A stretch of DNA of 64,000 nucleotides from an uncultured Acinetobacter sp. (GTDB taxonomy: Bacteria > Pseudomonadota > Gammaproteobacteria > Pseudomonadales > Moraxellaceae). The notes under the pieces were generated by a model. That model was not told the DNA's origin, made no database searches, and saw only the letters and a program-made list of their open reading frames with translations. The stretch is from NCBI RefSeq assembly GCF_947624825.1, contig NZ_CANQLZ010000002.1, positions 1-64,000 on the forward strand, given 5' to 3'. The position numbers were made by a program, and so were the translations under genes. Numbering within the stretch: position 1 is the stretch's first letter; each line of letters begins with the position of its first letter. This document shows positions 20,768-31,866 of this stretch, piece by piece.

Positions 20768-23077
20768 TTAGAATTTGGTATTTAAACTTAACCAATAACT
20801 GCGTGATTTTTCTTTGTTGTTATAGTCATCAAGATAGCTTGGTGTATAGCTGCCATCGTTATTGGGCTTAAAGGTGGTGCTGTAGCTGGTAAAGTCTTCA
20901 TCCAATAGGTTATTTACCCGTGCATTCAGGGTAAAAGTATCATTGATTTTATATGAACCTCCTAAATGCAGCACGGTTGCATTTTTATAATATAAGGCTT
21001 GATTGGTGGTGGTATCCATTTGACGGAAACGATCACCACGATATTCTGTGGTTAAGAATAAATTGACAGCATCATTGGCAATCCAATCTAAAGTGGCATT
21101 GGCCATGTGCTTGGCTGCATTACCATAAGGACGGCCCTTATTCACGCCACTTTTTTGCTCGCTGTCAGTATAAGTATAGTTGGCACGTAAAGACACTTGA
21201 TCAAGCATTTGCCACTTGCCGGCAACCTCAACCCCTTGAATAATGACTTCATCAATATTGGTGGTGCGGTTGGCTGAAGAATAACCAAGCTCTGCGTATT
21301 CACCTGTATTGGCACAGACTAGACCTGATGTACCACCACACGGTTGCGAGCTAATTTTATCTTCAAAAATATTATGGAAAATCGTGGCATTCAAATGATG
21401 ACCGGCTGGATGCTGCCAGTAGGCTGCTAATTCTGAACTGATACTGGTTTCAGGTTTTAAATCGGGGTTACCAAAGTTTGGTGTAGTGCCTTGTCCACCA
21501 AAACCGACAACTCCTTCATACAGTTGCGTGGTTTTAGGTGTTTTATAGCCGGTACTCACACCACCTTTAATGGTTAAGGCATCATTGATGTCATAAACGC
21601 CATATAAGCGCGGACTGAGTTGATCACCAAAGATTTCGTGATTGTCATAGCGTAAGCCTGTGGTTAAGGCAAATGGCTGCGTGATTTGCCAAGTGTCTTC
21701 GGCAAATAAAGACCACATATTATGCTCTTGTGATTGTGTTGGTTTTCCTGATTCCATCCCAAATACACCATCGGTGAGTTCACCTTGAATCACTTGTGTA
21801 CCTAAAATGACATTGTGTTCACCTGCCCATTGAAAAGGTAGTTTAATGTTGGCATCTAGGGTGTATTGCTCACTTTGTAAGGTGCGTTCAGGACGCGGCA
21901 GGAATGTCGCGGCTGCAATGGTTTTACGTTGTTCTTCGCTTAAACCTGCATAATCATTGGTGGCATTGAGCATGTCTAATAAATGCTGACGTTCTGCTAC
22001 AGTAAACGGCAGGGTACGACCATGATTATTGGTTTTAACATGGGCTAAAGACACAAAGCTTTTGCCAATATCCCAATCACCTTCATGAGTTAAAGACCAT
22101 GTGTCACGTGTGAAGCGTTGTTCGGCTTGATAACCTACGCGTGGATCGGCACGATCACAAGGTTTATCAAGACTACATTTTTGACGCCAAATGCTGTCAA
22201 TACTATCTAAGGTTCCCAATTGTGCTTGGTCGTTGTCATATTCTTGGCGCGAGCGATCTATATCAGCCCATAGGCTTTGATTGGGGTTAATGTTCCATGA
22301 CAAACGTGCACCATAAGACATATTGTCATTGTTTACGGTACGTCCACCACCGCCAAAACCTAAGCCACGTGTATGCACGACACCACTAGGATCAGTTACA
22401 GGGGCATAACTTGGATTGGATTCATCACGTTCATACAGGCTACCACGTACAGTTAAGCCTAATTTATCCTTAATTAAAGGTCCCATCACATTAAAGTCGA
22501 TGGTTTGATCTTCACCAAATGCATCATTTTCTTCAAAAGTACGGCTATGGGTCACCGAGCCTGTCCATGTGTCAGTGACTTTTTTGGTAATAATATTAAT
22601 CACACCACCCATGGCATCGGCACCATAAAGCGTTGAGGCAGGCCCACGAATCACTTCAATCCGTTCAATGGCATCAAGTGGTGGAATATGGTTAAACTGA
22701 TTACCGCTAAAACTGTTGGGATAAATATCGCCGTGGTTATTTTGGCGTTTGCCATCTACCAAAATTAAGGTGTAGTCACTGCCCATACCACGCATTGAAA
22801 TTGAGCCTTGACCGGTTTTGTCATTGGTTTCCCCAATATCAACCCCTTCTAATTCGCGTACCGCATCTAATAAAGTCATGTATGGCTTTTTGGTCAGCTG
22901 CTCTTGGGTGATGACTGAAATACTAGCAGGGGCATCGGTAATTTTTTGTTCATAACCGGCAGCAGACACCACGATGGTGTCAAGTTGGGTGGGTGAAGCA
23001 TGCACAAACACAGATGTGCTGATGGTCAAAAGCGCAAGACTTAGCGGGCGTAATCTGAAGGGATGCATAGCTCTCAA
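20768..23077 (-). CDS. TonB-dependent receptor, tandem paralogue
   Basis: Plug domain closely similar to the neighbouring receptor; terminal SYWLSLNTKF. Confidence 0.94.
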   Translation of the reverse strand: MRAMHPFRLRPLSLALLTISTSVFVHASPTQLDTIVVSAAGYEQKITDAPASISVITQEQLTKKPYMTLLDAVRELEGVDIGETNDKTGQGSISMRGMGSDYTLILVDGKRQNNHGDIYPNSFSGNQFNHIPPLDAIERIEVIRGPASTLYGADAMGGVINIITKKVTDTWTGSVTHSRTFEENDAFGEDQTIDFNVMGPLIKDKLGLTVRGSLYERDESNPSYAPVTDPSGVVHTRGLGFGGGGRTVNNDNMSYGARLSWNINPNQSLWADIDRSRQEYDNDQAQLGTLDSIDSIWRQKCSLDKPCDRADPRVGYQAEQRFTRDTWSLTHEGDWDIGKSFVSLAHVKTNNHGRTLPFTVAERQHLLDMLNATNDYAGLSEEQRKTIAAATFLPRPERTLQSEQYTLDANIKLPFQWAGEHNVILGTQVIQGELTDGVFGMESGKPTQSQEHNMWSLFAEDTWQITQPFALTTGLRYDNHEIFGDQLSPRLYGVYDINDALTIKGGVSTGYKTPKTTQLYEGVVGFGGQGTTPNFGNPDLKPETSISSELAAYWQHPAGHHLNATIFHNIFEDKISSQPCGGTSGLVCANTGEYAELGYSSANRTTNIDEVIIQGVEVAGKWQMLDQVSLRANYTYTDSEQKSGVNKGRPYGNAAKHMANATLDWIANDAVNLFLTTEYRGDRFRQMDTTTNQALYYKNATVLHLGGSYKINDTFTLNARVNNLLDEDFTSYSTTFKPNNDGSYTPSYLDDYNNKEKSRSYWLSLNTKF

Positions 23078-23146
23078 TTTCCGTATTTATGGCTGTATTA
23101 GAATAGTTTTGAGTACGTGGTATCAAATATTGGTGCTAATACTATT

Positions 23147-23165
23147 AATAATAATTATCATTTGC
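23147..23165. promoter_or_regulatory. Fur-box-like site
   Basis: aataataattatcatttgc; reverse complement matches GATAATGATAATCATTATC at about 15/19 by eye. Confidence 0.5.
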
Positions 23166-23340
23166 AATAAATAATACACAAAAATATCAAGATTAAATAA
23201 CAGCGTTGACTTGAATATAGATAAATTACCCCAATAAAAAAGAAAAATTACCCCTGAAAAATGTGGTTTTGTATATATTGAATTGTTGTCATATAATATG
23301 GCACTTTTTTTAAACCTTTCACTAAAATATCGAGGAAGCC

Positions 23341-24672
23341 ATGCAAGTAACTTCTGAAGCGGTTTCGGGCGTTGCCCGTCGTTTAAATGTATCTGTACCG
23401 ACGAGCCGTATTAACGAGCAATTTGAAGCTCGCTTGAAACGCACTGCCAAAACTGTAAAGATCAACGGCTTCCGTCAAGGTAAAGTGCCTGTAAACGTTG
23501 TACGTCGTGAATATGGCGCGGGTATCTACCAAGAAGTCGTAAACGACATTATCCGTGACACCGTGTTTGAAGCGATTCAGCAAGAAAAAATCAATGCTGT
23601 TGGTATGCCAAACATTGAAAAAACTGAAATGAAAGACGACGCGCTTGTATACGAAGCAACAGTTGAAGTTTACCCAGAAGTTGAGGTGAAGTTCGAAGGT
23701 TTAGCGGTTGAGCGTAAAGCGACAACTGTAAACGACAAAGACGTTGATCAAATGATCGAAAACCTACAAAAGCAACGCGCAGGTTGGGCAGACACTAAAG
23801 GCATGGCGAAAAAAGACATGCAAGTGACGTTTGACTTTGAAGGTTCAATCGACGGCGAAAAATTTGAAGGCGGTTCTTCTGAAGACTTCAAACTAGTTTT
23901 AGGTTCAGGTCGTATGATCCCGGGCTTCGAAGACGGCATCGTTGGTATGAAGAAAGGCGAAGAGAAAGTAATTGATGTTACTTTCCCTGAAGACTACCAA
24001 GCTGCAAACCTTGCAGGTAAAACTGCACAGTTCAAAATTACTTTAAAGCAAGTTGAAAAACAAAAGCTTCCAGAAATTGATGCTGAATTCTTAAAAGTAT
24101 TTGGCGTATCTGAAGAAGAAGGCGTTGAAAAACTTAAAGCTGACGTGCGTAAAAACATGGAACGCGAAGTAACAAACGGTCTTCGTAACCAAGTGAAAGG
24201 TGCAACTTTTGATGCACTTGTTGCAGCTAACGAAATCGAAGTTCCAGAAGCAATGTTAACGCAAGAAATCGAGCGTCAACGTCAACAAATGATCCAACAG
24301 TTCACACAACAGTTTGGTGCTCAAGGCGCGAAAGCATTTGATTCAAGCATGCTTCCGGATGACCTTTTCAAAGAGCAAGCTGAAAAATCAGTGAAACTTG
24401 GCGTATTAGTCAGCAAAGTATTGGCTGATGCGAAAATTGAAGTTGATCCTGCTCGTGTAGAAGCGTATATCGCTGACATGGCATCTTCTTACGAAGATCC
24501 AACTGAAGTGATTGAATACTTCAACAACGACAAACAACAACGCGCGCAAATCGAAGCTGTTGTTTTAGAAGATCAAGTTGTAGATTACATTTTAGCTGCG
24601 GCTCAAGTGACTGAAACAACTGTAAGCTATGAAGACTTGTTAAAAGAGCAGCAAGCTCGTCAACAAGGCTAA
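23341..24672 (+). CDS. tig: trigger factor
   Basis: Full-length trigger factor; [17 protein letters not shown]; upstream of clpP-clpX. Confidence 0.97.
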   Translation: MQVTSEAVSGVARRLNVSVPTSRINEQFEARLKRTAKTVKINGFRQGKVPVNVVRREYGAGIYQEVVNDIIRDTVFEAIQQEKINAVGMPNIEKTEMKDDALVYEATVEVYPEVEVKFEGLAVERKATTVNDKDVDQMIENLQKQRAGWADTKGMAKKDMQVTFDFEGSIDGEKFEGGSSEDFKLVLGSGRMIPGFEDGIVGMKKGEEKVIDVTFPEDYQAANLAGKTAQFKITLKQVEKQKLPEIDAEFLKVFGVSEEEGVEKLKADVRKNMEREVTNGLRNQVKGATFDALVAANEIEVPEAMLTQEIERQRQQMIQQFTQQFGAQGAKAFDSSMLPDDLFKEQAEKSVKLGVLVSKVLADAKIEVDPARVEAYIADMASSYEDPTEVIEYFNNDKQQRAQIEAVVLEDQVVDYILAAAQVTETTVSYEDLLKEQQARQQG

Positions 24673-24686
24673 TTGCTAGATCAAGA

Positions 24687-24716
24687 AAAAAGGCGCTGAT
24701 AGCGCCTTTTTTTTTA
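24687..24716 (+). terminator. Rho-independent terminator after tig
   Basis: aaaaAGGCGCtgatAGCGCCTttttttt. Confidence 0.85.
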
Positions 24717-24858
24717 TATTTCGAGGCTTTGTGTTCTTCACAAAACTTATGCAAAAAACCGCAATGATTTATTTGTGAATCTTTTGCAATTTAATGAATT
24801 ATCCCTCATATTGTGACTATGAGTGCAGTCACAAAAAATTTTAGGAATAATTAAACTT

Positions 24859-25464
24859 ATGTACGTTCCAACTATTGATAACGCCTTAGTCCCAATGGTG
24901 GTAGAACAGTCATCGCGTGGTGAACGTTCTTTTGATATTTATTCACGTTTATTACGTGAGCGTGTCATTTTTATGACCGGTGAAGTTGAAGACAATATGG
25001 CGAACTTAATTGTGGCGCAAATGTTGTTTTTAGAAGCTGAAAACCCAGACAAAGATATTCATTTATATATCAACTCTCCGGGCGGTTCAGTGACTGCAGG
25101 TATGGCAATTTACGACACCATGCAATTTATCAAGCCTGATGTGGTCACCTATTGTATGGGTCAAGCTGCATCTATGGGTGCATTTTTACTCAATGCAGGT
25201 GCGAAGGGTAAGCGTTATTGCTTAGAAAATGCCCGTGTGATGATTCATCAACCATTGGGTGGTTTCCGTGGTCAAGCATCTGATATTGAAATTCATGCCC
25301 GTGAAATTTTATTTATTAAAGAACGCTTAAACCGCTTAATGGCGGAACACAGCGGTCAAGACTATGAAAAAGTTGCACGCGACACCGATCGTGATAACTT
25401 TATGACAGCTGAGCAAGCGAAAGAATACGGCTTAGTGGACGCAGTATTATCTAAACGTCCTTAA
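24859..25464 (+). CDS. clpP: ATP-dependent Clp protease proteolytic subunit
   Basis: [22 protein letters not shown]; start MYVPTIDN. Confidence 0.97.
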   Translation: MYVPTIDNALVPMVVEQSSRGERSFDIYSRLLRERVIFMTGEVEDNMANLIVAQMLFLEAENPDKDIHLYINSPGGSVTAGMAIYDTMQFIKPDVVTYCMGQAASMGAFLLNAGAKGKRYCLENARVMIHQPLGGFRGQASDIEIHAREILFIKERLNRLMAEHSGQDYEKVARDTDRDNFMTAEQAKEYGLVDAVLSKRP

Positions 25465-25493
25465 GTTTTTCCCTTTTAGATATTGGAGTGAAT

Positions 25494-26801
25494 ATGTCCG
25501 AACATCCTCAAGGACAAAAGCATTGTTCATTTTGCGGTAAAACGCAGTCTGAAGTCGGGAAACTGATTGCAGGCGAGGACGCATACATCTGTAATGAATG
25601 TGTCGACGTATGCTTAGACCTCGTACAAACCAGCCAACAAGTGGATGCTGGGGATTGGGCGGCAAAACCGTTACCAAAACCACATGAAATTCGTGCGGCG
25701 CTTGATCAATATGTGATTGGGCAAGATGTAGCCAAGAAAACTTTATCTGTTGCGGTATACAACCATTACAAGCGTTTAAAAGTGACCCATAACGGTCAAA
25801 AACGTCAAGATGGGGTAGAAATTGCCAAAAGTAATATCTTGCTTGTAGGACCGACTGGTTCAGGTAAAACCTTGCTGGCACAAACCTTAGCGCGTTTACT
25901 GGATGTACCCTTTGCAATGGCAGATGCCACCACCTTAACCGAAGCTGGTTATGTGGGTGAAGATGTTGAAAACATCGTGCAAAAGCTGTTACAAAAAGCC
26001 GATTATGATGTAGAAAAAGCTGAAAAAGGCATTATCTACATCGATGAAATCGACAAAATTACCCGTAAATCAGAAAATCCTTCTATCACTCGTGATGTGT
26101 CTGGTGAGGGCGTACAGCAAGCCCTGTTAAAAATGATTGAAGGTACAGTGGCTTCAATTCCACCACAAGGTGGGCGTAAACATCCACAACAAGAGTTTAT
26201 TCAGGTAGATACCTCAAACATCTTATTTATTTGTGGTGGTGCGTTCTCAGGTCTTGAGAAAATTGTACAGCAGCGTCAAGAAAAAGGTGGCATTGGCTTT
26301 ACTGCAGAAGTGCGTAAAAAAGATGAAACCAAAAAGCTGTCTGATTTGTTCCGTCAAGTTGAAGCAACTGACTTAGTGAAATTTGGTCTTATTCCAGAGT
26401 TCATTGGTCGTTTGCCAGTCATTGCAACCTTAGATGAATTAGATTTAGATGCTTTATTGCAAATTTTGACTGAGCCTAAAAATGCCTTGACCCGTCAATA
26501 CGAATATTTATTCGAGATGGAAGATGTCGATTTAGTCTTTGATGAAGATGCGTTACGTGCAGTGGCCAAAAAAGCCTTAGAGCGTAATACAGGTGCTCGT
26601 GGTTTACGTTCTATTTTAGAAAACGTACTACTTGAAACCATGTACGACTTACCAAGCCAAGACGGTGTAGGTACAGTTGTGGTGACGGCGGCTGTAATTA
26701 ATGAAGGTGCTAAACCTGAATTTAAAGCAGAGCGTCAAGCCAAAGCAGATATTGTTGAAGAAGCAAAAACTGATCTTAAATTGGTCAATAAAACGGCTTA
26801 A
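25494..26801 (+). CDS. clpX: ATP-dependent Clp protease ATP-binding subunit ClpX
   Basis: [11 protein letters not shown] zinc finger; [15 protein letters not shown]; full length. Confidence 0.98.
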   Translation: MSEHPQGQKHCSFCGKTQSEVGKLIAGEDAYICNECVDVCLDLVQTSQQVDAGDWAAKPLPKPHEIRAALDQYVIGQDVAKKTLSVAVYNHYKRLKVTHNGQKRQDGVEIAKSNILLVGPTGSGKTLLAQTLARLLDVPFAMADATTLTEAGYVGEDVENIVQKLLQKADYDVEKAEKGIIYIDEIDKITRKSENPSITRDVSGEGVQQALLKMIEGTVASIPPQGGRKHPQQEFIQVDTSNILFICGGAFSGLEKIVQQRQEKGGIGFTAEVRKKDETKKLSDLFRQVEATDLVKFGLIPEFIGRLPVIATLDELDLDALLQILTEPKNALTRQYEYLFEMEDVDLVFDEDALRAVAKKALERNTGARGLRSILENVLLETMYDLPSQDGVGTVVVTAAVINEGAKPEFKAERQAKADIVEEAKTDLKLVNKTA

Positions 26802-26844
26802 TTCAACAGTGAAAAAAACGTGCCATTTGGCACGTTTTTTTTGG

Positions 26845-27360
26845 CTATTTTTTCTCAAGTTGCTTTAGTTGTTGTTCAATTGGGGCAAAATCTTGTCCAG
26901 CTTGCTTGAGTAATTCAGCTAAACGCTGATTGGTGATTTGACTCATACGCAATGCCAATGCGGGACTTTTATTTAAAATAGATTGTCCAACTTCACTTTC
27001 ATAAAACTTAATTTGGGCTTGAATTTCTTGAGTGCTAAAGGTGTCTTGATAAGCTTGAATATACAACGGTTTTAAAGTTGACCATGACATACTGTGAAGG
27101 CTGGTTTGATACATTTGTTCAGCAAGTTGGCGAGCTACAGCTTGTTCTTGTGGATTAAGCTGTGATTTTTGCAAACGATATTGGATAGCAATCTCTGCTT
27201 GTTGTTGTAACTGAGGTTTAAGCTGTCGCAAGGTTTGTGATGTTAAAGATTCTACTTGTGTTACTGTAAATAGTTTTTCAACTTGTTGTGGTGTTGCAGA
27301 TGCTGCAAAAGTGAAATGACTGCTCAACAGTAGGGTAGAGATTAGAATAATTTTTTTCAT
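26845..27360 (-). CDS. DUF2059-like secreted protein
   Basis: Signal peptide; FYESEVGQSILNKSPAL motif. Confidence 0.75.
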   Translation of the reverse strand: MKKIILISTLLLSSHFTFAASATPQQVEKLFTVTQVESLTSQTLRQLKPQLQQQAEIAIQYRLQKSQLNPQEQAVARQLAEQMYQTSLHSMSWSTLKPLYIQAYQDTFSTQEIQAQIKFYESEVGQSILNKSPALALRMSQITNQRLAELLKQAGQDFAPIEQQLKQLEKK

Positions 27361-27423
27361 GTGAATTAGACTTAAATAAAAAAAGCACCCTCACTATAGG
27401 GTGCTTTTGATTATTTTGGCAAA

Positions 27424-28950
27424 TTATTGCGCAGCAGCATCAACTACTGGAATCTTACCAATTTTAGCTTGCCAAATTTTTGGTGCAGTTGCGTGTACAG
27501 ATGTACCATTTACGTCAACCGCCACAGATACAGGCATGTCTTTTACAACAAACTTGTAGATCGCTTCCATACCTAAATCAGCAAAGGCAACCACTTCAGC
27601 TTCACGGATGGCTTTTGATACTAAGTATGCAGCGCCACCAACAGCCATTAAATAGGTTGTTTGCGTGTCTTTAATTGCTTCGATTGCAGAAGGACCACGT
27701 TCAGCTTTACCAATCATACCGTAAAGACCAGTCGCTTCTAATACTTGACGCGTGAATTTATCCATACGTGTTGCAGTGGTTGGGCCTGCAGGACCTACAA
27801 CTTCGTCACCGACTGGATCAACAGGGCCTACGTAGTAAATGAACTTACCTTTAAGATCTACAGGAAGTTCTTCACCGTTGTTTAACATATCCACCATACG
27901 TTTGTGAGCCGCGTCACGACCTGTATAGATGGTACCGTTAAGCAATAATGTATCGCCTGGTTGCCAAGCGTTCATTTCTTCTTGGGTAATATTGTCTAAA
28001 TCAACACGCTTAGATGTTGAAGAATCCCAAGTCACTTCAGGATAGTCTTCAAGTTTTGGTGCAATGATATTTGCAACACCTGAACCATCAAGCGTGAAGT
28101 GTGCATGACGCGTTGCAGCACAGTTTGGAATCATACCGACTGGTTTGCCCGCAGCGTGACATGGGTAGTCTTTGATTTTAATATCAAGAACTGTGGTTAA
28201 ACCACCAAGACCTTGAGCACCAATACCAAGCGCGTTGACTTTTTCGAAGATTTCAATACGAAGCTCTTCCATTTTACTTTGTGGACCACGACGAAGTAAC
28301 TCGTCCATGTTGATCTCTTCCATCAATGCTTCTTTAGCAAGCATCATGGCTTTTTCAGCAGTACCACCAATACCAATACCCAACATACCTGGTGGACACC
28401 AGCCTGCACCCATAGTTGGTACAGTTTTTAATACCCAATCCACGATTGAGTCAGATGGATTCAGCATGGCAAGTTTAGATTTGTTTTCTGAACCACCACC
28501 TTTTGCTGCTACAGTGATATCGACTTTGTTACCCGGAACAAGTTTGTGGTAGATCACAGCAGGGGTGTTATCTTTGGTATTTTTACGACCAAATGCAGGG
28601 TCAGCAAGTACAGAGGCACGTAATACGTTTGAGTTCTCTAGGTAACCTTGACGTACACCTTCGTTAATTGCATCGTCTAGGCTCATGGTTAAATCAAATT
28701 TAACGTCCATGCCCACTTCAACGAATACGTTGACGATACCAGTATCTTGGCAGATTGGGCGGTGGCCTTCTGCACACATACGAGAGTTAATTAAGATTTG
28801 TGCAATTGCATCTTTAGCAGCTTTGTTTTCTTCGCGGTCATACGCACGGCTCATCGCTTGAATGAAGTCTTGTGGATGATAGTAAGAAATAAACTGAAGC
28901 GCATCTTTAACCGATGTGATCAAGTCATCTTGCTTGATAATAGTTGTCAT
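27424..28950 (-). CDS. fumarate hydratase, class I
   Basis: RPICQDTGIVNVFVEVG; GGSENKSKLAMLNPSDSI; GAGWCPPGMLGIGIGG. Confidence 0.95.
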   Translation of the reverse strand: MTTIIKQDDLITSVKDALQFISYYHPQDFIQAMSRAYDREENKAAKDAIAQILINSRMCAEGHRPICQDTGIVNVFVEVGMDVKFDLTMSLDDAINEGVRQGYLENSNVLRASVLADPAFGRKNTKDNTPAVIYHKLVPGNKVDITVAAKGGGSENKSKLAMLNPSDSIVDWVLKTVPTMGAGWCPPGMLGIGIGGTAEKAMMLAKEALMEEINMDELLRRGPQSKMEELRIEIFEKVNALGIGAQGLGGLTTVLDIKIKDYPCHAAGKPVGMIPNCAATRHAHFTLDGSGVANIIAPKLEDYPEVTWDSSTSKRVDLDNITQEEMNAWQPGDTLLLNGTIYTGRDAAHKRMVDMLNNGEELPVDLKGKFIYYVGPVDPVGDEVVGPAGPTTATRMDKFTRQVLEATGLYGMIGKAERGPSAIEAIKDTQTTYLMAVGGAAYLVSKAIREAEVVAFADLGMEAIYKFVVKDMPVSVAVDVNGTSVHATAPKIWQAKIGKIPVVDAAAQ

Positions 28951-29277
28951 ATCAAATATCTCTTGAGCGGGCTGTTAGCTAGCGGACTAAATTATAAGAC
29001 AAAAACTTCAAGCTGTGGGTATTTTGGCAAGGCTTTGGGCGAAAGTTTAATGACAGGATTTAAAAACTCAAAATTGATGAAAATTTAAACTAAAAAGTAT
29101 GGTCTTTTGTCATATTTAAGTCACGTTTTTGTCATAAAACTTCAAAAAAATAATCAGATTTTTAATAAGTTTTTGTTTTTAATCATGAATTATTTTTAAG
29201 CCCTAATTTTTGATTGTCATATAACTGTCATAAAACTTTCAGATAATAGCGCCATCAAATCAATGGTTGAATTCTCG

Positions 29278-29358
29278 ATGATTACTAGTGCGCTTATGGT
29301 TGTTGGTTTTAGTGTTTATATCGCTGCAACTTGGATGTACGGTCAAAAAGAAGATTAA
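29278..29358 (+). CDS. 26-aa putative single-TM small protein MITSALMVVGFSVYIAATWMYGQKED
   Basis: ORF with one TM segment; its last codons form the 5' arm of a terminator hairpin. Confidence 0.5.
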   Translation: MITSALMVVGFSVYIAATWMYGQKED

Positions 29359-29382
29359 GCCCCCGCTTTATCTTCTTTTTTT
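29349..29382 (+). terminator. Rho-independent terminator overlapping the 26-aa ORF
   Basis: AGAAGATTAAGC-cccc-GCTTTATCTTCT followed by T8. Confidence 0.8.
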
Positions 29383-29480
29383 TATAATAAAAATTATTTT
29401 CTTTTATCGCCTTTGTTTTTATATTCTCCACATTTTACGCTATGCTGATCTTAAGCAAACTCGCTTGATGAGGTGATGTG

Positions 29481-29624
29481 ATGCGCAATTTTTTGTTTGT
29501 TATATCAATGTTGCTATGTACGGTTTCGTTGTATGCTCAACAACCGCCACCCTCGCCACAACCCCCACCGATTCCCGTTCAGCCCTGTGCACCTTTAGCG
29601 GATTGCATTCCACCCACGTATTAA
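29481..29624 (+). CDS. 47-aa secreted proline-rich small protein
   Basis: MRNFLFVISMLLCTVSLYAQQPPPSPQPPPIPVQPCAPLADCIPPTY: signal peptide, Pro-rich, two Cys; below the ORF-track size cutoff. Confidence 0.6.
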   Translation: MRNFLFVISMLLCTVSLYAQQPPPSPQPPPIPVQPCAPLADCIPPTY

Positions 29625-29679
29625 ATAAAAAAACCACCCTATACATATATAGGATGGTTGTATGCAGAAAATATGTTGA

Positions 29680-31821
29680 TTAAACAGCAGCTAATGCTTC
29701 AACCGGCGCTGCTTGTTGTTCAGCTTGAATCGCAGTTAAGGCAATAGTAAACACAATATCATCCACCAAAGCACCACGTGATAAGTCATTCACAGGTTTA
29801 TTTAAACCTTGTAACATTGGACCAACACTCACCACATTGGCTGAGCGTTGCACTGCTTTATAGGTGGTATTCCCTGTATTTAAATCAGGGAAGATAAATA
29901 CATTGGCACGACCTGCAACGTCTGAATTTGGTGCTTTAGAACGACCTACGCTTTCAACCGATGCTGCATCATATTGCAATGGACCATCAATGAGTAAATC
30001 AGGACGACGTTGTTGGGCAATACGTGTTGCTTCTGCTACTTTTTCAACATCTGCACCTGCACCTGAGGTACCGGTTGAATATGAAATCATGGCAATACGT
30101 GGCTCAATGCCAAAAGCTTTAGCAGAATCAGCCGATTGAATGGCAATTTCAGCCAGTTGTTCAGCATTTGGTGCAGGGTTAATCGCACAGTCACCATACA
30201 CATACACTTCATCAGGCAACAGCATAAAGAACACTGACGACACAAGTGAATACTCAGGCGCAGTTTTAATCAGCTGGAATGCAGGGCGTACGGTATTGGC
30301 TGTGGTATGTACTGCACCTGAGACCAAACCATCGACATGATCAAGTGCAAGCATCATGGTGCCTAACACCACGGTATCTTGTAATTGTTCATTGGCCTGA
30401 ATAGCATCTAATTTGCCTTTACGTAATGCCACCATTGGCTCGATGTAATCTGCACGAATACTATCTGGATCAATGATTTCTAAGCCTGCAGGTAATTCGA
30501 CGCCACGCGCTTTGGCCACTTCAGCAACATGTTCAGGTTTTGCCAATAACACACATTGGGCAATGCCGCGTGATTGACAAATAGCAGCCGCTTCAATGGT
30601 ACGTGGCTCATCACCTTCAGGCAGTACAATACGTTTTTTGGCATGAATTGATTTTTGTACCAATTCATGACGGAACGCAGAAGGAGACAAACGCGGCTTA
30701 TGCGTATTGCTGACCAATTGATTGATCCACTCTGGATCTAAATGGCTGCCGACAAAATGCGTGACTTGTTCAGCGCGCGTGGTGTCATCTTGTGGAATTT
30801 CATTACAGAAATTCTGAATCTTTTGCAGCGTGTCATAGGCCGTTAAGCCAGTATGCAAAATAGGTAAACCTGATTTATGGCTTTGACAGAAGTTTAAGAC
30901 CTCGCTGCTTGGTGCTTGTTGTTCTGTTAACACAATACCTGCAAGTGGTGTACCATTTTGATTGCTCAATTGGCTTGCCAATAATACATCCACACGGTCA
31001 GCCGCTGTTACGATCAATTCACCTGCCACAAATTTATTGAGTTCATTGCCAATGTTGCCACCCACTAAACTGCTATGTAAGACGCGACGTTGGTTTTCAC
31101 CTGCGTTAAGCCATGTGGCTTGAATATGTTGGGCAAGGTCAGATAAACGTGGCACGCTTAAAGTATTACTAAATGGTACTAAACCAATAATTGGTAGATT
31201 TTTACCACCTATGTGGGTATGGGTCTTTTGCAAAGCTTGGGTAAATTGCGCTGTTTCATTGACTAAACGTAAGCTTGCGTCTAAGGTCACAGGAATCTGT
31301 GCATCACTTAAACCTTTGGTACGCATAAACAATACGCCTGCAGCACGTTCAAGTGCGTAATGACGTAGTTGGCTTTGTACTTGCTCAGCTGTCGCTTTGG
31401 CTTGATTTAAATCGGCATTAGACACAATCACCACTTTGGCATCTAGGGCTTGTGCCAATTGCGCATTAAATTGTGCCGCAAAAGCATCACGGCCATTTGG
31501 CACTAAACCTTCAGCAATAATGATGTCGTGTTTTTTAGCAATTTCACGATGTAAGCTCACCGCATCTTCCAGTAATTCATCGCTTTGACCCAATGCTAAA
31601 CGTGAAGTGAGGGTCGCATAAGCAATGGGTTCTACAGTTTGGTTTTGGCTAATATGGCGATAAAGTGCTGTGCTACTGTCATTTTGCGCAGTAACATCTT
31701 GAGAAAAGGCTTTTAAAAAACCAGCTTTAATGCCTTGGCACTCTAAAGCATAAACTAAACCTAAGCAGGCTGAGGTAAGACCTACACCTTCAGCGGTTGG
31801 AACAAGAAGAATTGTTTTCAT
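29680..31821 (-). CDS. pta: phosphate acetyltransferase (long form with DRTGG/BioD-like N-terminus)
   Basis: C-terminal PTA motifs (YSTGTSGAGADVEKV...NTGNTTYKAVQRSA); N-terminal dethiobiotin synthase-like domain. Confidence 0.96.
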   Translation of the reverse strand: MKTILLVPTAEGVGLTSACLGLVYALECQGIKAGFLKAFSQDVTAQNDSSTALYRHISQNQTVEPIAYATLTSRLALGQSDELLEDAVSLHREIAKKHDIIIAEGLVPNGRDAFAAQFNAQLAQALDAKVVIVSNADLNQAKATAEQVQSQLRHYALERAAGVLFMRTKGLSDAQIPVTLDASLRLVNETAQFTQALQKTHTHIGGKNLPIIGLVPFSNTLSVPRLSDLAQHIQATWLNAGENQRRVLHSSLVGGNIGNELNKFVAGELIVTAADRVDVLLASQLSNQNGTPLAGIVLTEQQAPSSEVLNFCQSHKSGLPILHTGLTAYDTLQKIQNFCNEIPQDDTTRAEQVTHFVGSHLDPEWINQLVSNTHKPRLSPSAFRHELVQKSIHAKKRIVLPEGDEPRTIEAAAICQSRGIAQCVLLAKPEHVAEVAKARGVELPAGLEIIDPDSIRADYIEPMVALRKGKLDAIQANEQLQDTVVLGTMMLALDHVDGLVSGAVHTTANTVRPAFQLIKTAPEYSLVSSVFFMLLPDEVYVYGDCAINPAPNAEQLAEIAIQSADSAKAFGIEPRIAMISYSTGTSGAGADVEKVAEATRIAQQRRPDLLIDGPLQYDAASVESVGRSKAPNSDVAGRANVFIFPDLNTGNTTYKAVQRSANVVSVGPMLQGLNKPVNDLSRGALVDDIVFTIALTAIQAEQQAAPVEALAAV

Positions 31822-31866
31822 AGTTATATCATCAATCTTTGCGGTTGTGACGAGACACAGTAGGGC

